Assembly: GCA_047967505.1 (NCBI GenBank)
Contig: CM106540.1
Length of the DNA stretch: 64,000 nt
Direction: 5' to 3' (one strand)
Origin: Dipteris shenzhenensis
Taxonomy: Eukaryota; Polypodiophyta; Polypodiopsida; Gleicheniales
The stretch's first letter is position 1. Each line of letters starts with the position of its first letter. Made by a program: the position numbers and the translations under genes. Below, piece after piece: positions 51,856 through 62,909 of this stretch. The notes beneath the pieces were generated by a model that was given only the letters and a program-made list of their open reading frames with translations, was not told the origin of the DNA and searched no databases.

Positions 51856-52500
51856 CTACCCAATTATCTTCATCCAATTGTAAAAGTTTCTCCAACCTAG
51901 CATTGATGGAGTCTTTTGGTGAAAGTTTGTGCTGTCAATTGCTACTCTGAGACTACCTGCAACAAACTCCATGGGTACCACTGCTTCACAACCATACACT
52001 AGCCTGAAAGGTGTTAATCCTGTGGCCACCTTGTGTGCTATCCTAAGTTCCCAAAGTATTGAGTCTAAATGCTGATCCCAATCCTCTGGGTGATTAGCAA
52101 TTGTTCTTCTGTAAACCTTTTTCATGAGCTTGTAGGAGCTTTCAGCCAATCCATTGGCTTGTGGGTATTATGCTGTGGATTTTTTGTGCAGCATCATGTG
52201 CATCTTGGTCATTTTTTTGATGGTTTTGTTAATGAAATGGGTTCCTCTGTCAAATACAATCTCAATAGGAACACCAAACCTAGTTACAATATTGTGATAC
52301 AAAAAATAAATGACTATTCTTGCTTTGCATGTCTTCAATGCTGCAGCCTCAACCCATTTAGTGCAATAATCAGTAGCACCAAGAATATATTAATTACATG
52401 AGAATTTGGGTGCAGGTTTGATTGGTCCAATAAAGTCCAATCCCCACTTTTGAAAAGGTCCCAATGGAAGAATGGGCTAATGTGGCATCCTGTCACATTG
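51856..52500 (-). pseudogene. Gypsy-2 integrase core
   Basis: The minus strand reads W-G-L-D-F-I-G-P-I (first Asp, near 52445), V-F-D-R-G-T-H-F (second Asp, near 52240), and Y-P-Q-A-N-G-L-A-E-S (Glu, near 52150) with stops between, then the open stretch 52149-51856: R-T-I-A-N-H-P-E-D-W-D and G-L-T-P-F-R-L-V-Y-G-C-E-A-V-V-P. The D-D-E residues all survive. Stops occur near 52400 and 52160. Confidence 0.88.
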
Positions 52501-52975
52501 GTCTATCATCCCTTTGACATGACAAGCATGATTTGGCATAATTGTGTGCATCTTTTAATACTGTGGGCCACCATAATCCAGCCTGCAAGATTTTCTTGCT
52601 TGTGATATCACTTGAGAAGTGGCCTCTTGCTGGCCCTCCATGTGCCTCTGCTAACACAGCTTTTTGCTCATGGTCTTGGATACACCTTTTGATGACCTTA
52701 TCAATTCCTCTTCTGTACAACACTCCAGCAATGATAAGGAAAGGCCTGCTTTGCAATACCAAATTTTTTCTTTGATCCCTATTCAATGTTTCTGGAATCA
52801 ATCCATTAGTAAGGAAAAATAACACCTTGTCATACCAGTTTGGTGGTTCTTCTATCCTTACCATAAATATACCTGCATCAGGGAGTTCATCTGGGATGCC
52901 AGTCAGAGCTTCTCCTGAGTGGAATCTACTCAAATAATCAGCTATGGCATGCTGTTTTCCTGGTCTATTCACCAC
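52493..52975 (-). pseudogene. Gypsy-2 RNase H end and integrase zinc-binding domain
   Basis: This 161-codon open stretch begins P-G-K-Q-H-A-I-A-D-Y-L-S-R, the RNase H end, then runs through L-V-L-Q-S-R-P-F-L-I-I-A-G-V-L-Y-R-R-G to the HHCC part, E-A-H-G-G-P-A-R-G-H-F and A-K-S-C-L-S-C-Q. The spacing is standard. Upstream RNase H (53580-52980) shows L-G-H-I-I-S and F-L-G-Q-I-K-W-H-C-R-F with frame changes. Confidence 0.9.
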
Positions 52976-53583
52976 AGTTCAAACTCTTGTAACAAAGCAT
53001 CCATCTTGCAAGCCTTCCTGTGAGTTGATGTTTATTGACCAAATAAATCAAAGCCTGGTGGTCAACATGAAAATTTACCTTATTAGCCATTAAATAATAT
53101 CTAAACTTATGCAATGCATAAAATCATACCAAGTGCCTCTCTTTCTGTAACTGCATAGTTTCTTTCATGTTTGGTTAAGATCCTGCTAGCATAGTACACA
53201 GGTAGGAACCATTTTGGTGTTTTCTGTTGCATTAGTACTGCACCAACTACTAAATCTGAAGCATCCAAAATACTTCAAAAGGAAGAGACCAATCAGGGGG
53301 TTGTAGGATAGGTGCCACTATGAGCATCTTTTTCAAAATGCTAAATGCATATTCTTGAGGGCTTCCCCAGATGAATGGTTATGTATCTCTAGGCAACTTT
53401 GTGAGAGGATAACAAATATCTGCAAGGTATCTTAGAAATCTACAATGCCATTTGATTTGGCCTAGAAATCTTTGAACTTGTTTGATGTTTTTTGCATCTT
53501 TTGCATTCTAAATTGTTGAAAGCTTGTTAGGATCAGTCTCCCTTCCTTGTTGTGAAATAATATGTCCTAGTAGAATTCCTCTA

Positions 53584-54418
53584 CTAATAACAAAAGCACA
53601 CTTTACTGGATTTAGCAAATTTACATCTAGCAAAGCATAATTCTAATTGATTTAAGTGTTCCACCATTTTTCCAAAAACTAAGAAATCATCCAAAAATAC
53701 CTTCATGAAGGATGTGAGGTACTCTGTAAATACCTCTTGTATATATTTTTGAAAAGTAGGTGGGGCATTCTGTAATCCAAAAGTCATCACATTTGATGCA
53801 AACACACCCCATTCTGTGACAAAAGAAGCTTTATCTTTGTCTTCTGGAGCCATTATGATTTGGTTGTACCCACTAAAACCATCTACAAAACTGTAAATTT
53901 CATGTCCAGCTATAGCATCAAGTAATGAATCACAAAATGGTAGTGGGAATGGATTAGTGATAGTGATTGCATTTAACTTTCTATAGTCTACATAAATTCT
54001 TAGTTTCCCATTTTTCTTTGGAACAATGACAATAGGAGATAACCATGTGACATGTGTCAGCAGGATATATGAAACCAACTTTTAATAACTTGTCAATCTC
54101 CTCTTTGACCAGCTTGGCACAATTTGGATTCATTCTATATCTGCTTTGTATGATTGGTACTACATTAGTCTTCAGATTGATTCTATGTTGGCAGAATTTA
54201 GGATCTACCCCTTTCATATCAGTGTAGTGCCATGCAAAAATATCTTTGTACTGCATCAATAATTCTTTGAGTGCCATTTTAAAAGGTGGAGAGAGATTTG
54301 TACTTACCATAACTGGTTGTGGGTTGTCACTATTTCCCAAGTTCATTTCCTCCAAGTCATCCTGCCTGACCCTGGCACTTTTTTGCAAATGTTCTTCAAA
54401 TTGTATTTCTGCCTCCAT
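53584..54418 (-). pseudogene. Gypsy-2 reverse transcriptase
   Basis: A first frame (54418-53981) ends K-E-E-I-D-K-L-L-K-V-G-F-I-Y-P. A second (54078-53584) continues W-L-S-P-I-V-I-V-P-K-K-N-G-K-L-R-I-Y, then D-Y-R-K-L-N-A and V-D-G-F-S-G-Y-N-Q (catalytic Asp), F-A-S-N-V-M-T-F-G-L-Q-N-A-P-P-T-F and V-F-L-D-D-F-L-V-F (active-site F-L-D-D). A frameshift near 54050 separates the two. It is intact enough to place its lineage. Confidence 0.92.
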
Positions 54419-54825
54419 GATTGATTGCTCTGCTGACTTAGAAGTGATATGCTTCGGTGTATCATGTTTGTTTGCATCAGCGTCTTTTGTTGTTTTTTTT
54501 TAAAATGAAAACCTGATCCGACTGGTTTCTAACTTTGTTTTGTTCTACAGCAGTCGGGGATCTATGTAATAGTTAGTGCCAGGGTTAGTCATCTTGCCTG
54601 ACCCTGGCACTTTTTTGCAAATGTTCTTCAAATTGTATTTCTGCCTCCATGATTGATTACTCTGCTGACTTAGAAGTGATATGCTCCGGTGTATCATGTT
54701 TGTTTGCATCAGCATCTTTTGTTGTTGTTTTTTTTAAATGAAAACCTGATCCGACTGGTTTCTGACTTTGTTTTGTTCTACAACAGTCAGATCTATGCAA
54801 TAGTTAGTACCGTAGCTCTAATCGA
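54359..54825 (+). repeat. 232-bp tandem duplication at the edge of Gypsy-2
   Basis: CCTGACCCTGGCACTTTTTT at 54365 recurs at 54597. The two copies stay alignable through the T-runs, AAAACCTGATCCGACTGG and TTTTGTTCTACA, to about 54820, with few substitutions and small T-run indels. Confidence 0.9.
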
Positions 54826-55165
54826 TGTAATAGTTTCAGCCAGTCTAGGAAAAGTTCTTGGAGCCTTATCAACTCCAGCAACTATCCTTGTAGCTCCAAA
54901 GGCAGCCACACATGCCATGGACCTGTAGTAGTACTCAAGTCTTTCAACAGCAGACCCTATAGCTTCTCCAGTGACCCTCCTCTCATGGGGTCAGTTCTCC
55001 CCTGGCATCTATAGCATTGCCTCATGTATGGACATTCTCATAGCCTCATAAGTGGGGAGTCAGAGACATGCCCTCTTCAAGGAGGGGACCAACAGTTGTA
55101 TAGAGGGATATGATGGGTAAATGCTAGGCCCCAACATAAGGGACAAAGTTTACAGTTAGCATAAC

Positions 55166-55243
55166 CTTTAGTATCTATGATGTGATGTTTTCATGCAATA
55201 TATATATATATTGCATGAAAACATCACATCATAGATACTAAAG
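55166..55243. repeat. Perfect 78-bp palindrome
   Basis: CTTTAGTATCTATGATGTGA... reads identically on both strands to ...TACTAAAG. The centre is an alternating AT run, so a cruciform could extrude easily. Arms are 39 bp without a mismatch. Confidence 0.95.
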
Positions 55244-55252
55244 TTTACAGTT

Positions 55253-55255
<3 letters not shown>

Positions 55256-55283
<28 letters not shown>
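55256..55283 (+). repeat. (AT)14 microsatellite
   Basis: A pure alternating AT run immediately downstream of the palindrome and followed by a C run. Confidence 0.95.
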
Positions 55284-55286
<3 letters not shown>

Positions 55287-57664
55287 CCCCCTAGACACTT
55301 CCACACTAAGTGGTTAGAACAGGAACAGTTATGAAGGAGTATTCTAGGCACCTCCATTAAATGTCTTGTGCTTGCTTGAGATACATGAGCTTAGATTAAT
55401 TTAGATGGTGCAAACCAAGTGTCCTTGTGAGCTTGCTCTAGTGTATGGCCTTAAACATTTCCATAGTCTTCAAAGAGACCACCCACATCATTGTGAATGA
55501 GCTGCAATTTCCTATGGCATGTTCTTCCCGCTACAGTTGTTTGGATGCTCTAATTAATTGCCTGCTCGATCCCCATGCATGGCTCTTTTTATGGGCCCTT
55601 TGGCTGGTTCCATTGCCCTGTGGCAGCCCACAAATCCACTGGATACCTTCAGCATTTGTGCCAAATAATTTTGGGTCCATACATAGCCTCACATTCTACT
55701 GGATAACCTATATCTCCCTAAAAAGAAGGCACACTGATGGGGGATATGCCCATCCACACGAACCTCGAGGACTTCCATGTGTATCCCGCCTCCAAGTCTC
55801 ACGTTCAGCTTCACAAATGCCTCACAACTCACTTTGCATTCTACACACTTTCACTCACTGCACTCAATGCCTTTATTTGATTGCACCCTACTTGAGCACA
55901 CAACTATTCCACACACTCTTCTCTAATTACTCTGTTTATTCATGCTTAGAGTATCCATTCAATTATGCAGTCATGTCTCGTCTCACACATCTGTACTATC
56001 ACCCATTCTCTAGCTAGCACACCTTGCATCACTACTCGTTTGAAATTTAAATGGATGGTGAGCTCTAAAAATAATAACAACTCTTATAATAGAGTTCTAA
56101 AAAACCACCAGTATTACCTAATTATGCAATCTTTAACTTCATTGTATGAAGCTTTTTACAAAGGATACAGAGGGCTCTATTATTACATTAAAGGATGAGA
56201 GGGACAATAAGATTTCTAATGGATTACCACACAAGACACACCTTACTAAAGTGCACAAGCTCTAACCTATAGCCTAACTTTATTTCATCAAATGAGCTTT
56301 ACACATTGTCACTACTATATGCATCATATGCATATGTTACATATTTTCCTTTGGCATGTGGCACTGATTTGTCATATGTCACAAAGCCACACTGAAAATG
56401 AAAATTCATCACTAAAATGAGTCAAAATACTCATACTCACCTGGAAACAAATTCGTGCATGCCATGCCGCAAGACAGAGGCCCAAGCATTGCAAACAGAA
56501 TTCAAAGATTGGGAGGAATAGGACTACAAGAGTAGAAATGTCAACCATAGTTATTGCGAATCCACATTGCTCGGCCATGCATATCCTCGCCTGGCATGCA
56601 AGTTGAATCCGTGCAATCAAAATCTCCGACAAAAATGGACCGACCAATGAAGCAATGCCCTAGAAGAGACTATCTGAGGCTGCGAGGAATTGATAAGTCG
56701 CTGCAGGGGGAGCTGCTCAGAAACTATAGAAAGGGAGGCGGGTGGTGGTGGGGACTATTCCACAAGGCAAAAAAGGAGGGATGGACACGGTTCTGTAGGG
56801 CGCAGGAGCTACGCTAGAGCAAGTGAGAGAGGTCACGAGCTCCTCCTTTGCTTGTGACGCTTCAATCCCCCATGGAGCTACCAGCCTTTGAAGTTCTTCT
56901 TCTACTCTCCTCCTTCCAATCCCTCATGCCATTTCCACTTTTTGAATAGTGCACTAGCGGCCCTCCTCTTCCCTCTCACTGCCTCATTCTGCATAGATCC
57001 ACCCCTCCTTTCTCACATCTACCTCAACCATTTTCTCGTCTTCTCGTTCACTCCTCTCCCAATAGTCGAGGTGGGCCGCCTCACCTAGATGTGTCGTAGG
57101 GCCACACTATCATAGATCTGGCCGATTGCCTACCCTAAGGACTTCCCCTTCCTTGCATCACCCCCTTGCTGGTCTTCTATATGCCAAGCACCTGCTCATT
57201 GCATGGCTTCGATAGCTGTGGCCACCCATGAAATCTATCAGTAGTGATTTCTTGGTCATCCAACAAGACGAACAAGTTTTGGCAAGCTCCCAAAAGCATG
57301 GTAGCAATAGATACCAGTAGGGAGAGGGGATATACCGCCATGAAAGCAGGGGTTCCTTACTTTGAGGTAGCATCTAATGACTCATCGACCTTCAATCAGA
57401 AGTCGATGAGCTTAAACGTAGACCCCGCGAAAGAGTCTTGGAGGAATGACACTAATGGGAACTAGCATTTTGGTGCAACAATTTTGACTGCACACGCTAC
57501 TATTTCTATATCAAGAATGACCCGTTTCGAGAGAGCAGAGCTCCGTAGCAAGCTGAGGCAGGAGCTCGAGCAATTCGCCGCTTCATGTGCTCTTCCACTT
57601 GCTATAGATGGTGTAGCTCAAGCAGGGGGAGAGCAAGAACGTGGTTTTTTTTTCCCAAAACCTA

Positions 57665-57815
57665 TTTGCCCCCACAAACCCAACTTCCACCCCCTTTAAC
57701 TCTGCAATCGACTAAAATTAGCTTCAAAATTAGGTAGTTTCTTGATTTTCCCCCACAAACCCGAGTTGCCCCCCTTTAACTCTACAATCAACTAAAATTA
57801 GCTTCAAATTAGTGG
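57665..57815 (+). repeat. Two tandem copies of about 82 bp
   Basis: CCCCCACAAACCC ... CCTTTAACTCT(G/A)CAATC(G/A)ACTAAAATTAGCTTCAAA occurs at about 57668 and 57750. Confidence 0.8.
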
Positions 57816-58089
57816 TAGGTATAGGAACCTCGAGTTATACCCTAGCAGAGTCTACCCCAGTAGTGACATGATATGTTCAGGCTCTCGATTCGATTGAATG
57901 AATCTTGAATCTATGGTATGAATCTTCTTTGGGTTATTAGAAAGATTACTTATCACCTAGCCCCACCTAGGAATCTTACTTTCCCAACCATAACATAACA
58001 AAACATAGCATAGTTATAACCTAACATAACCTACGTGCATAGCATAAGCATCACATAACTTCATATACACACACAACAAACATGAATTC

Positions 58090-58450
58090 AGTGTTTGATG
58101 ACAAACAAACCCTATACTCTTCTAGTTCCTTAGCACATGTTTCCTTTTCCTTGGTCAATCAAACTTTTTATCATGATGTTTATTCACTGCCTAAACAATT
58201 GTTTGCCTTAACCTTAGGTTGTGATTCGCTTGAGAAAAATCATGCTGTCCTAGATTTTTGAAATCATACTGTAGTTGTAAGTGGTAATGTGTCCATTCCA
58301 TGGCAAAGTTGGGGAACATTTGAGTCTGTTGTGTGCTCTCAATTAGCTGAAGTTGTGTCTGTATCAACCCGTGTCCATAAAATATGTAACCTTCTAGCCC
58401 TGTTTCCTAATGTTGTGGCTAACCCCCTCATACGCTTCATAGGCCACTAT
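58090..58450 (+). pseudogene. Possible retrotransposon aspartic-protease fragment
   Basis: The reading L-T-L-G-C-D-S-L-E-K-N-H-A-V-L-D-F, then a stop, V-V-V-S-G-N-V-S-I-P-W resembles the I-L-G-x-D-F-L ... A-x-(I/L)-D-F part of Gypsy protease domains. The catalytic D-(S/T)-G is not visible and the fragment stands alone, so this could be chance. Confidence 0.3.
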
Positions 58451-58599
58451 AAACTAAAGTAAAGTTCTCCTTCAAGGAGTACAAATTGCATTTAAAAACC
58501 GACCACAATGCATACATATAGAGTCTCCCCTCCATTGCACAACTACATATATAATAATGATCCCCTTTGCATTCCCAAAACATGACAAAGTATCTTGAA

Positions 58600-60783
58600 G
58601 TGGAATTACAAGTTGGATGCACATATTCGCATGTGGATGCTATGTAATATGAAGGAAAAATGCGCAATGGACACCGACATCCGTATATCCCACTATCAGA
58701 TCAGAACCAAACTTTGCAAGGGTCTTAAAACAAGTTATTTTAATGTCCTTGTAAAGTGTAAGGTGCATCAAATGCCGAATGTGACACCGGGGAGCAAGAA
58801 TGCCCATATTTGCATGTGGATGCTATGTATGTGAAGGAAGCATGCACAATGGACATCTGCATCCATATATCTCTCCATCGGATCAGCTCTAAACTTTGTA
58901 AGGGTCTTTAAAAATTTGGTTTTAATGTCCTTCCAAAGTATCACATTGATCGGATGGTGTATGTGCCACCGAGGAGAAAGAATGCACATATTCGCATGTG
59001 GATGCTACGCAATATGAACGAAAAATGTGCAACGGACATCGACATCCGTAAATCCCACCAACGGATCAACACCAAACTTTTACAAGGGTCTTAAAACAAG
59101 TTATTTTAATATCCTTGCAAAGTGTAAGGTGCATCGGATGCCGGATGTGACATCGGGGAATAAGAATGCCCATATTTGCATGTGGATGCTATGTATACGA
59201 AGGAAACATGTGCAACGAAACCGACATCCGTATACCACACCGTCGAATTAGCACCAAAATTTGCAAGGGTCTTAAAACAATATTCTTTAATGTCCTTGCA
59301 AAGTTTAAGGTGCATCGGATGTTGGATGTGACACTAGGGAACTAGAATGCCCATATTTGCATGTGGATGCTATGTATGTGAAGGAAAAATGCACAATGGA
59401 CATCCGCATCCATATATCTCATTATTAGATCAGCACCAACAAACTTCTCAAGGGTCTTAGATACATTGCTGTTAATGTCCTTCCAAAATATCAGGTGGAT
59501 CGGATGTTGTATGTGCCACCAGGAGCATGAATGCACATATTCGCACGTGGATGCTACGCGATATGAAAGAAAAATGTGCAACGGACACTAACATCCATAT
59601 AGCCCACCGTCGTATCAAAACCAAACTTTGCAAGGGTCTTAAAACTAGTTGTTTTAATGTCCTTGCAAGGTGTAAGGTGCATCGGATGCTAGATGTGCCA
59701 CTGGGGAACAAGAATGCTCATATTTGCATGTGGATGCTATGTATATGAAGGAAACAAGCACAACGGACACTGAGATCCATATACCAAACTGTCAAATCAG
59801 AACCAAATTTTGCAAGGGTCTTAAAACAAGTTGTTTTAATGTCCTTGCAAAGTGTAAAGTGCATTGGATGCCAAATGTGACACCGAGGAGCAAGAATGCC
59901 CATATTTGCATGTGGATGCTATGTATGTGAAGGAAAAATGCACAATGAACATCCGCATCTATATACCCCACCGTCGGATTAGCACCAAACTTTGCAAGGG
60001 TATTAGAAAATTTGTTTATAATGTCCTTCCAAAGTGTTAGGTGGATCGGATGCCATATGTGCCACCGGGGAGCAAGAATGCACATATTCACACCTGGATG
60101 CTACACAATATGAAGAGAAAATGTGCAACGGACACCGACATCCATATATTCCACTGTCAGATCAGCACCAAACTTTGCAAGGGTCTTAAAACTAGTTGTT
60201 TTAATGTCTTTGCAAGGTGTAAGGTGCATCAGATGCCAAATGTTGCACCGGGGAACAAGAATTCTCATATTCACATGTGGATGCTATGTATATGAAGGAA
60301 ACAAGTGCAACGGACACCGACATCCATATATCCCACCATCGGATCAGCACCAAACTTTGCAAGGGTATCAGAACAGGTTCTTTTAATGTCCTTGCAAAGT
60401 GTAAAGTGCATTGGATGCCGAATATGACACCGGGAAACAAGAATGCCCATATTTGCATGTGGATGCTATGTGTGTGAAGGAAAAATGCATAATGGACATC
60501 CGCATCCATATATCCCACCATCGAATTAGCAACAAACTTTGCAAGGGTCTTGAAAATTTTTCTTTTAATGTCCTTCCAAAGTATCAGATGGATCGGATGC
60601 TATATGTGACATCAGGGAACAAGAATGCACACATTTACTCGTGGATCCTACATGATATGAAGGAAAAATGTGCAACAGACACTAACACCAACATCCGTAT
60701 ACCACACCGTCAAATCGACACCAAAACTTGTACGGGTCTTAAAACAAGTGGTTTTAATGTCCTTGCAAAGGATCAGTTGCATC
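58600..60783. repeat. Satellite array: twelve monomers of about 183 bp with three-unit order
   Basis: The anchor GTGGATGC (or close variants) occurs near 58633, 58816, 58998, 59182, 59363, 59547, 59730, 59912, 60094, 60277, 60459 and 60641, spacings 181-184 bp. Monomers fall into three types by the bases after GGGTCTT/GGGTATT and around TGTCCTT(G/C)(C/T)AAAG. From 58998 the order is A, A', B three times, then A, so a 548-bp higher-order repeat is present. The first two monomers are A, B. Because 183 is divisible by three, frames stay open through several units; no protein is claimed. The array ends just before the CACTA element. Confidence 0.93.
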
Positions 60784-60792
60784 TAGTACTAT

Positions 60793-61265
60793 CACAACAA
60801 CACAAAGCAATTATAGACAAGCTTGATAGACGTGCAAAATAGCGGGCGCATCTATAGGCATTGCTTGAATAGAGAAATTACGGGCGTATCTAATAGCATA
60901 TCTAATAGCGCATCTATTTATGTGTGTATTATCGCATCTATTAGCAGATCTAAACTGAGAAAATATGGGCCCGTCTATCACTGCGTTTAACAGTGTGTCT
61001 ATTTGCGCGTGTATTAGTGCATCTATTAGTGCGTTTACACTGAGAATTAGACGCGTATTTAGATGCAAAATAGAGAATACAAAAAGTGAGATTTTGGTGT
61101 ACATCACTGCTTTCCAAACATTGCCCATGATTACCAAAGCACATAATTTTAACAAAAACATCAATGCTTTTTTGCAAACCCACATATACAAAAATTAAGT
61201 GAGGTGAGGAGAATGAGATAGTATGTAAAATAGTTTTGCCAATATTAATGATAGGCTACGGTGGG
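60793..61265. repeat. CACTA subterminal repeats, non-coding
   Basis: Short degenerate motifs (GCGTATCTAATAG, GCATCTATTAG, GTGTCTATTTGCG and similar) occur about nine times at irregular spacing over 60845-61060. They would be transposase binding sites by analogy with En/Spm. Confidence 0.55.
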
Positions 61266-62050
61266 CTATGGTTCAATCTCATCCTCAATGAGATAAACCC
61301 TTACCAAACTATCTACTTCAAAATCCAAACAAGTGTTTAGATCTACAAATACATTCAACTCACTACTACTTGTGCTACTCCTGTGCTCATCGAAATCAAC
61401 ATCACCAATGGTAGGCTCGTCCTCACGGGTAATGGCCTCAATATCTATATCTCCTATCTCATGATCATCCTCCTCTCTCGTATCAAGGTCATCATCACCT
61501 CCATGGCCATGATCATCCTCCATATGCTCCATATTAGTAAATGTACTATACATCATTTTGGAACGTGGCATAATAGGTATGACATGCCACCATCTATTAT
61601 TATCCACCATTGGTTGATAGACAACCTAATTCAAACACAAATACAATCATATTATTTTCCTTGCATCGAAGGTATCAAATATTTAAAAGTGAGTATTTTT
61701 ATATGTGTGTACAGTACCTGTTTACATTGTTGTGGTAGTACTAGTGTGTCCTTCTTACTTTGCCAAAACTTTGTGGAGTTAATAGTTACAAAGCCACTTG
61801 CATGGCATTTGATTGTTGCATTAGGGCCTCTTTCCACCATGTCCTTAAACCACTTTACATTCAAAACATACACAAAGAAGCGTCGAAAGTCAAGCTTAAT
61901 AATATCTTGGATTATGCCACAATAATCATCCATGGCTCCATTGGCTCCCTCGAAGCTAGCAATGACACCGCAATCTTGTGTGTTTCTCTTATCATCAATC
62001 CGTTGTGTTTGAAAATGCTTGCCCTCACACCATATAGCATTGAACATAGT
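61266..62050 (-). pseudogene. CACTA transposase, C-terminal part (DUF4216-like)
   Basis: Minus strand 62047-61652 reads C-E-G-K-H-F-Q-T-Q-R-I-D-D-K-R, Q-D-C-G-V-I-A, D-Y-C-G-I-I-Q-D-I-I-K-L-D-F and K-W-F-K-D, the DUF4216 pattern. 61610-61266 adds W-W-H-V-I-P-I-M-P-R and a long acidic tail with D-D-D-L-D-T-R-E-E-D-D. Plant TNP2 proteins end with this domain. An intron lies near 61650-61620 (GT... TGTTTGAATTAG). Confidence 0.78.
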
Positions 62051-62364
62051 GCACTACACCAAGACAAAATCAATTAAATAAGCAATCTAAATTATTGAAA
62101 GCTCCTAACTTATGCATAACATTCTATATACTGACCTTGCTCATGCATCCCCTAGCATACTCCCATTCTTCCATTGTGGTATGCATCCCTCAGCTTTCTC
62201 TGCTTTCTCCATTTTGTCAAGTAGCCAATCCACATGAATATCCTTTGGAAGTGCTCTTAGATACTGAGGGTATGGCACACGAGATCCATGGTGTGTATGA
62301 AAGAGGGCCCTTTCTTCTTGTCTTCTTGCCTTTGCATCCTCATATCTTGTCACCCATCTTTTCA

Positions 62365-62830
62365 TCACATCACTATTAAGTATGAATAGAGGTTGATATT
62401 ATTAAGCAGCTTCGTGTCTATTACTTTGTTGCGTCCTTTCCCTTGAGGTAGAATAGAGGTCATCCTTAGGTCTTCATCATCTCTCCATAGTTGTGGGAGA
62501 GAGCTATCCACATCAACAAGAAACTCAAAAATATATACAAGTGACTCTTGTACCAACCAACCCTCGGCCATGCTACCTTCTGGTCTTGCATTTTGTCTCA
62601 CGAAACCCTTCAAGGTCTTCATGAAGCAGTCGAGGAAGAACAACCATCGTGCATGTATAGTACCGCATATAGCAATCTCATCCACCAAATGCATTATGAG
62701 ATGTAGTTGGCTTGTGAGAATAGAACGAGAAAATGTATCCTCCACTAAACAAACCACCTCCACTGACATAACTCGAGCATTCTCAAGCTTGGTGCGATCT
62801 ATTTCCTTTGAGCTCACATACAGGTCTAGA
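62365..62830 (-). pseudogene. CACTA transposase, DUF4218-like part
   Basis: L-Y-V-S-S-K-E-I-D-R-T-K-L, then C-L-V-E-D-T-F, L-H-L-I-M-H-L-V-D-E-I-A-I-C-G, H-A-R-W-L-F-F-L-D-C-F-M-K-T-L-K-G-F-V-R and A-R-P-E-G-S-M-A-E-G form the DUF4218 domain. Two tryptophan/proline steps of the family are retained. The frame is open for about 150 codons. Confidence 0.85.
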
Positions 62831-62909
62831 AATGAAAAAGTACACCATATTAGCAATATGAACACCTTGCATGGAGCATTAATATGCATCACATTTTGTA
62901 TCATGTAAA

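Larger units (their letters stand above)
51600..54420 (-). mobile_element. Gypsy-2: non-chromoviral Ty3/Gypsy pol (truncated)
   Basis: On the minus strand an RT (54420-53584), RNase H (about 53580-52930), integrase zinc-binding part (about 52650-52500) and integrase core (about 52500-51856) follow in order. Gag and protease were not found upstream. RT wording (V-V-P/I-V-P-K-K-N-G-K-L-R, E-W-G-V-F-A-S-N-V-M-T-F-G-L, F-L-D-D-F) resembles the Tat/Ogre/Athila side of plant Gypsy elements more than chromoviruses. LTRs were not identified. Confidence 0.85.
54826..58080. other. 3.2 kb with no recognised gene
   Basis: Features seen are the palindrome and AT repeat at 55166-55283 and an 82-bp tandem pair near 57668-57815. 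The long open frame at 55445-56017 (190 codons) has an unusual Cys/His/Leu-rich composition and no recognised motif. The rest is featureless. Confidence 0.5.

Noticed and set aside
55445-56017. 190-codon open frame as a gene
   Set aside because: No motif, unusual Cys/His/Leu/Ser mix, no splice or promoter context, and surrounded by featureless DNA.
59724-60842. Repeated plus-strand peptide of about 61 residues in the satellite
   Set aside because: Monomer length is divisible by three, so frames stay open by chance. Frames shift at 181- and 184-bp monomers, start codons are not shared and the opposite strand is equally open.
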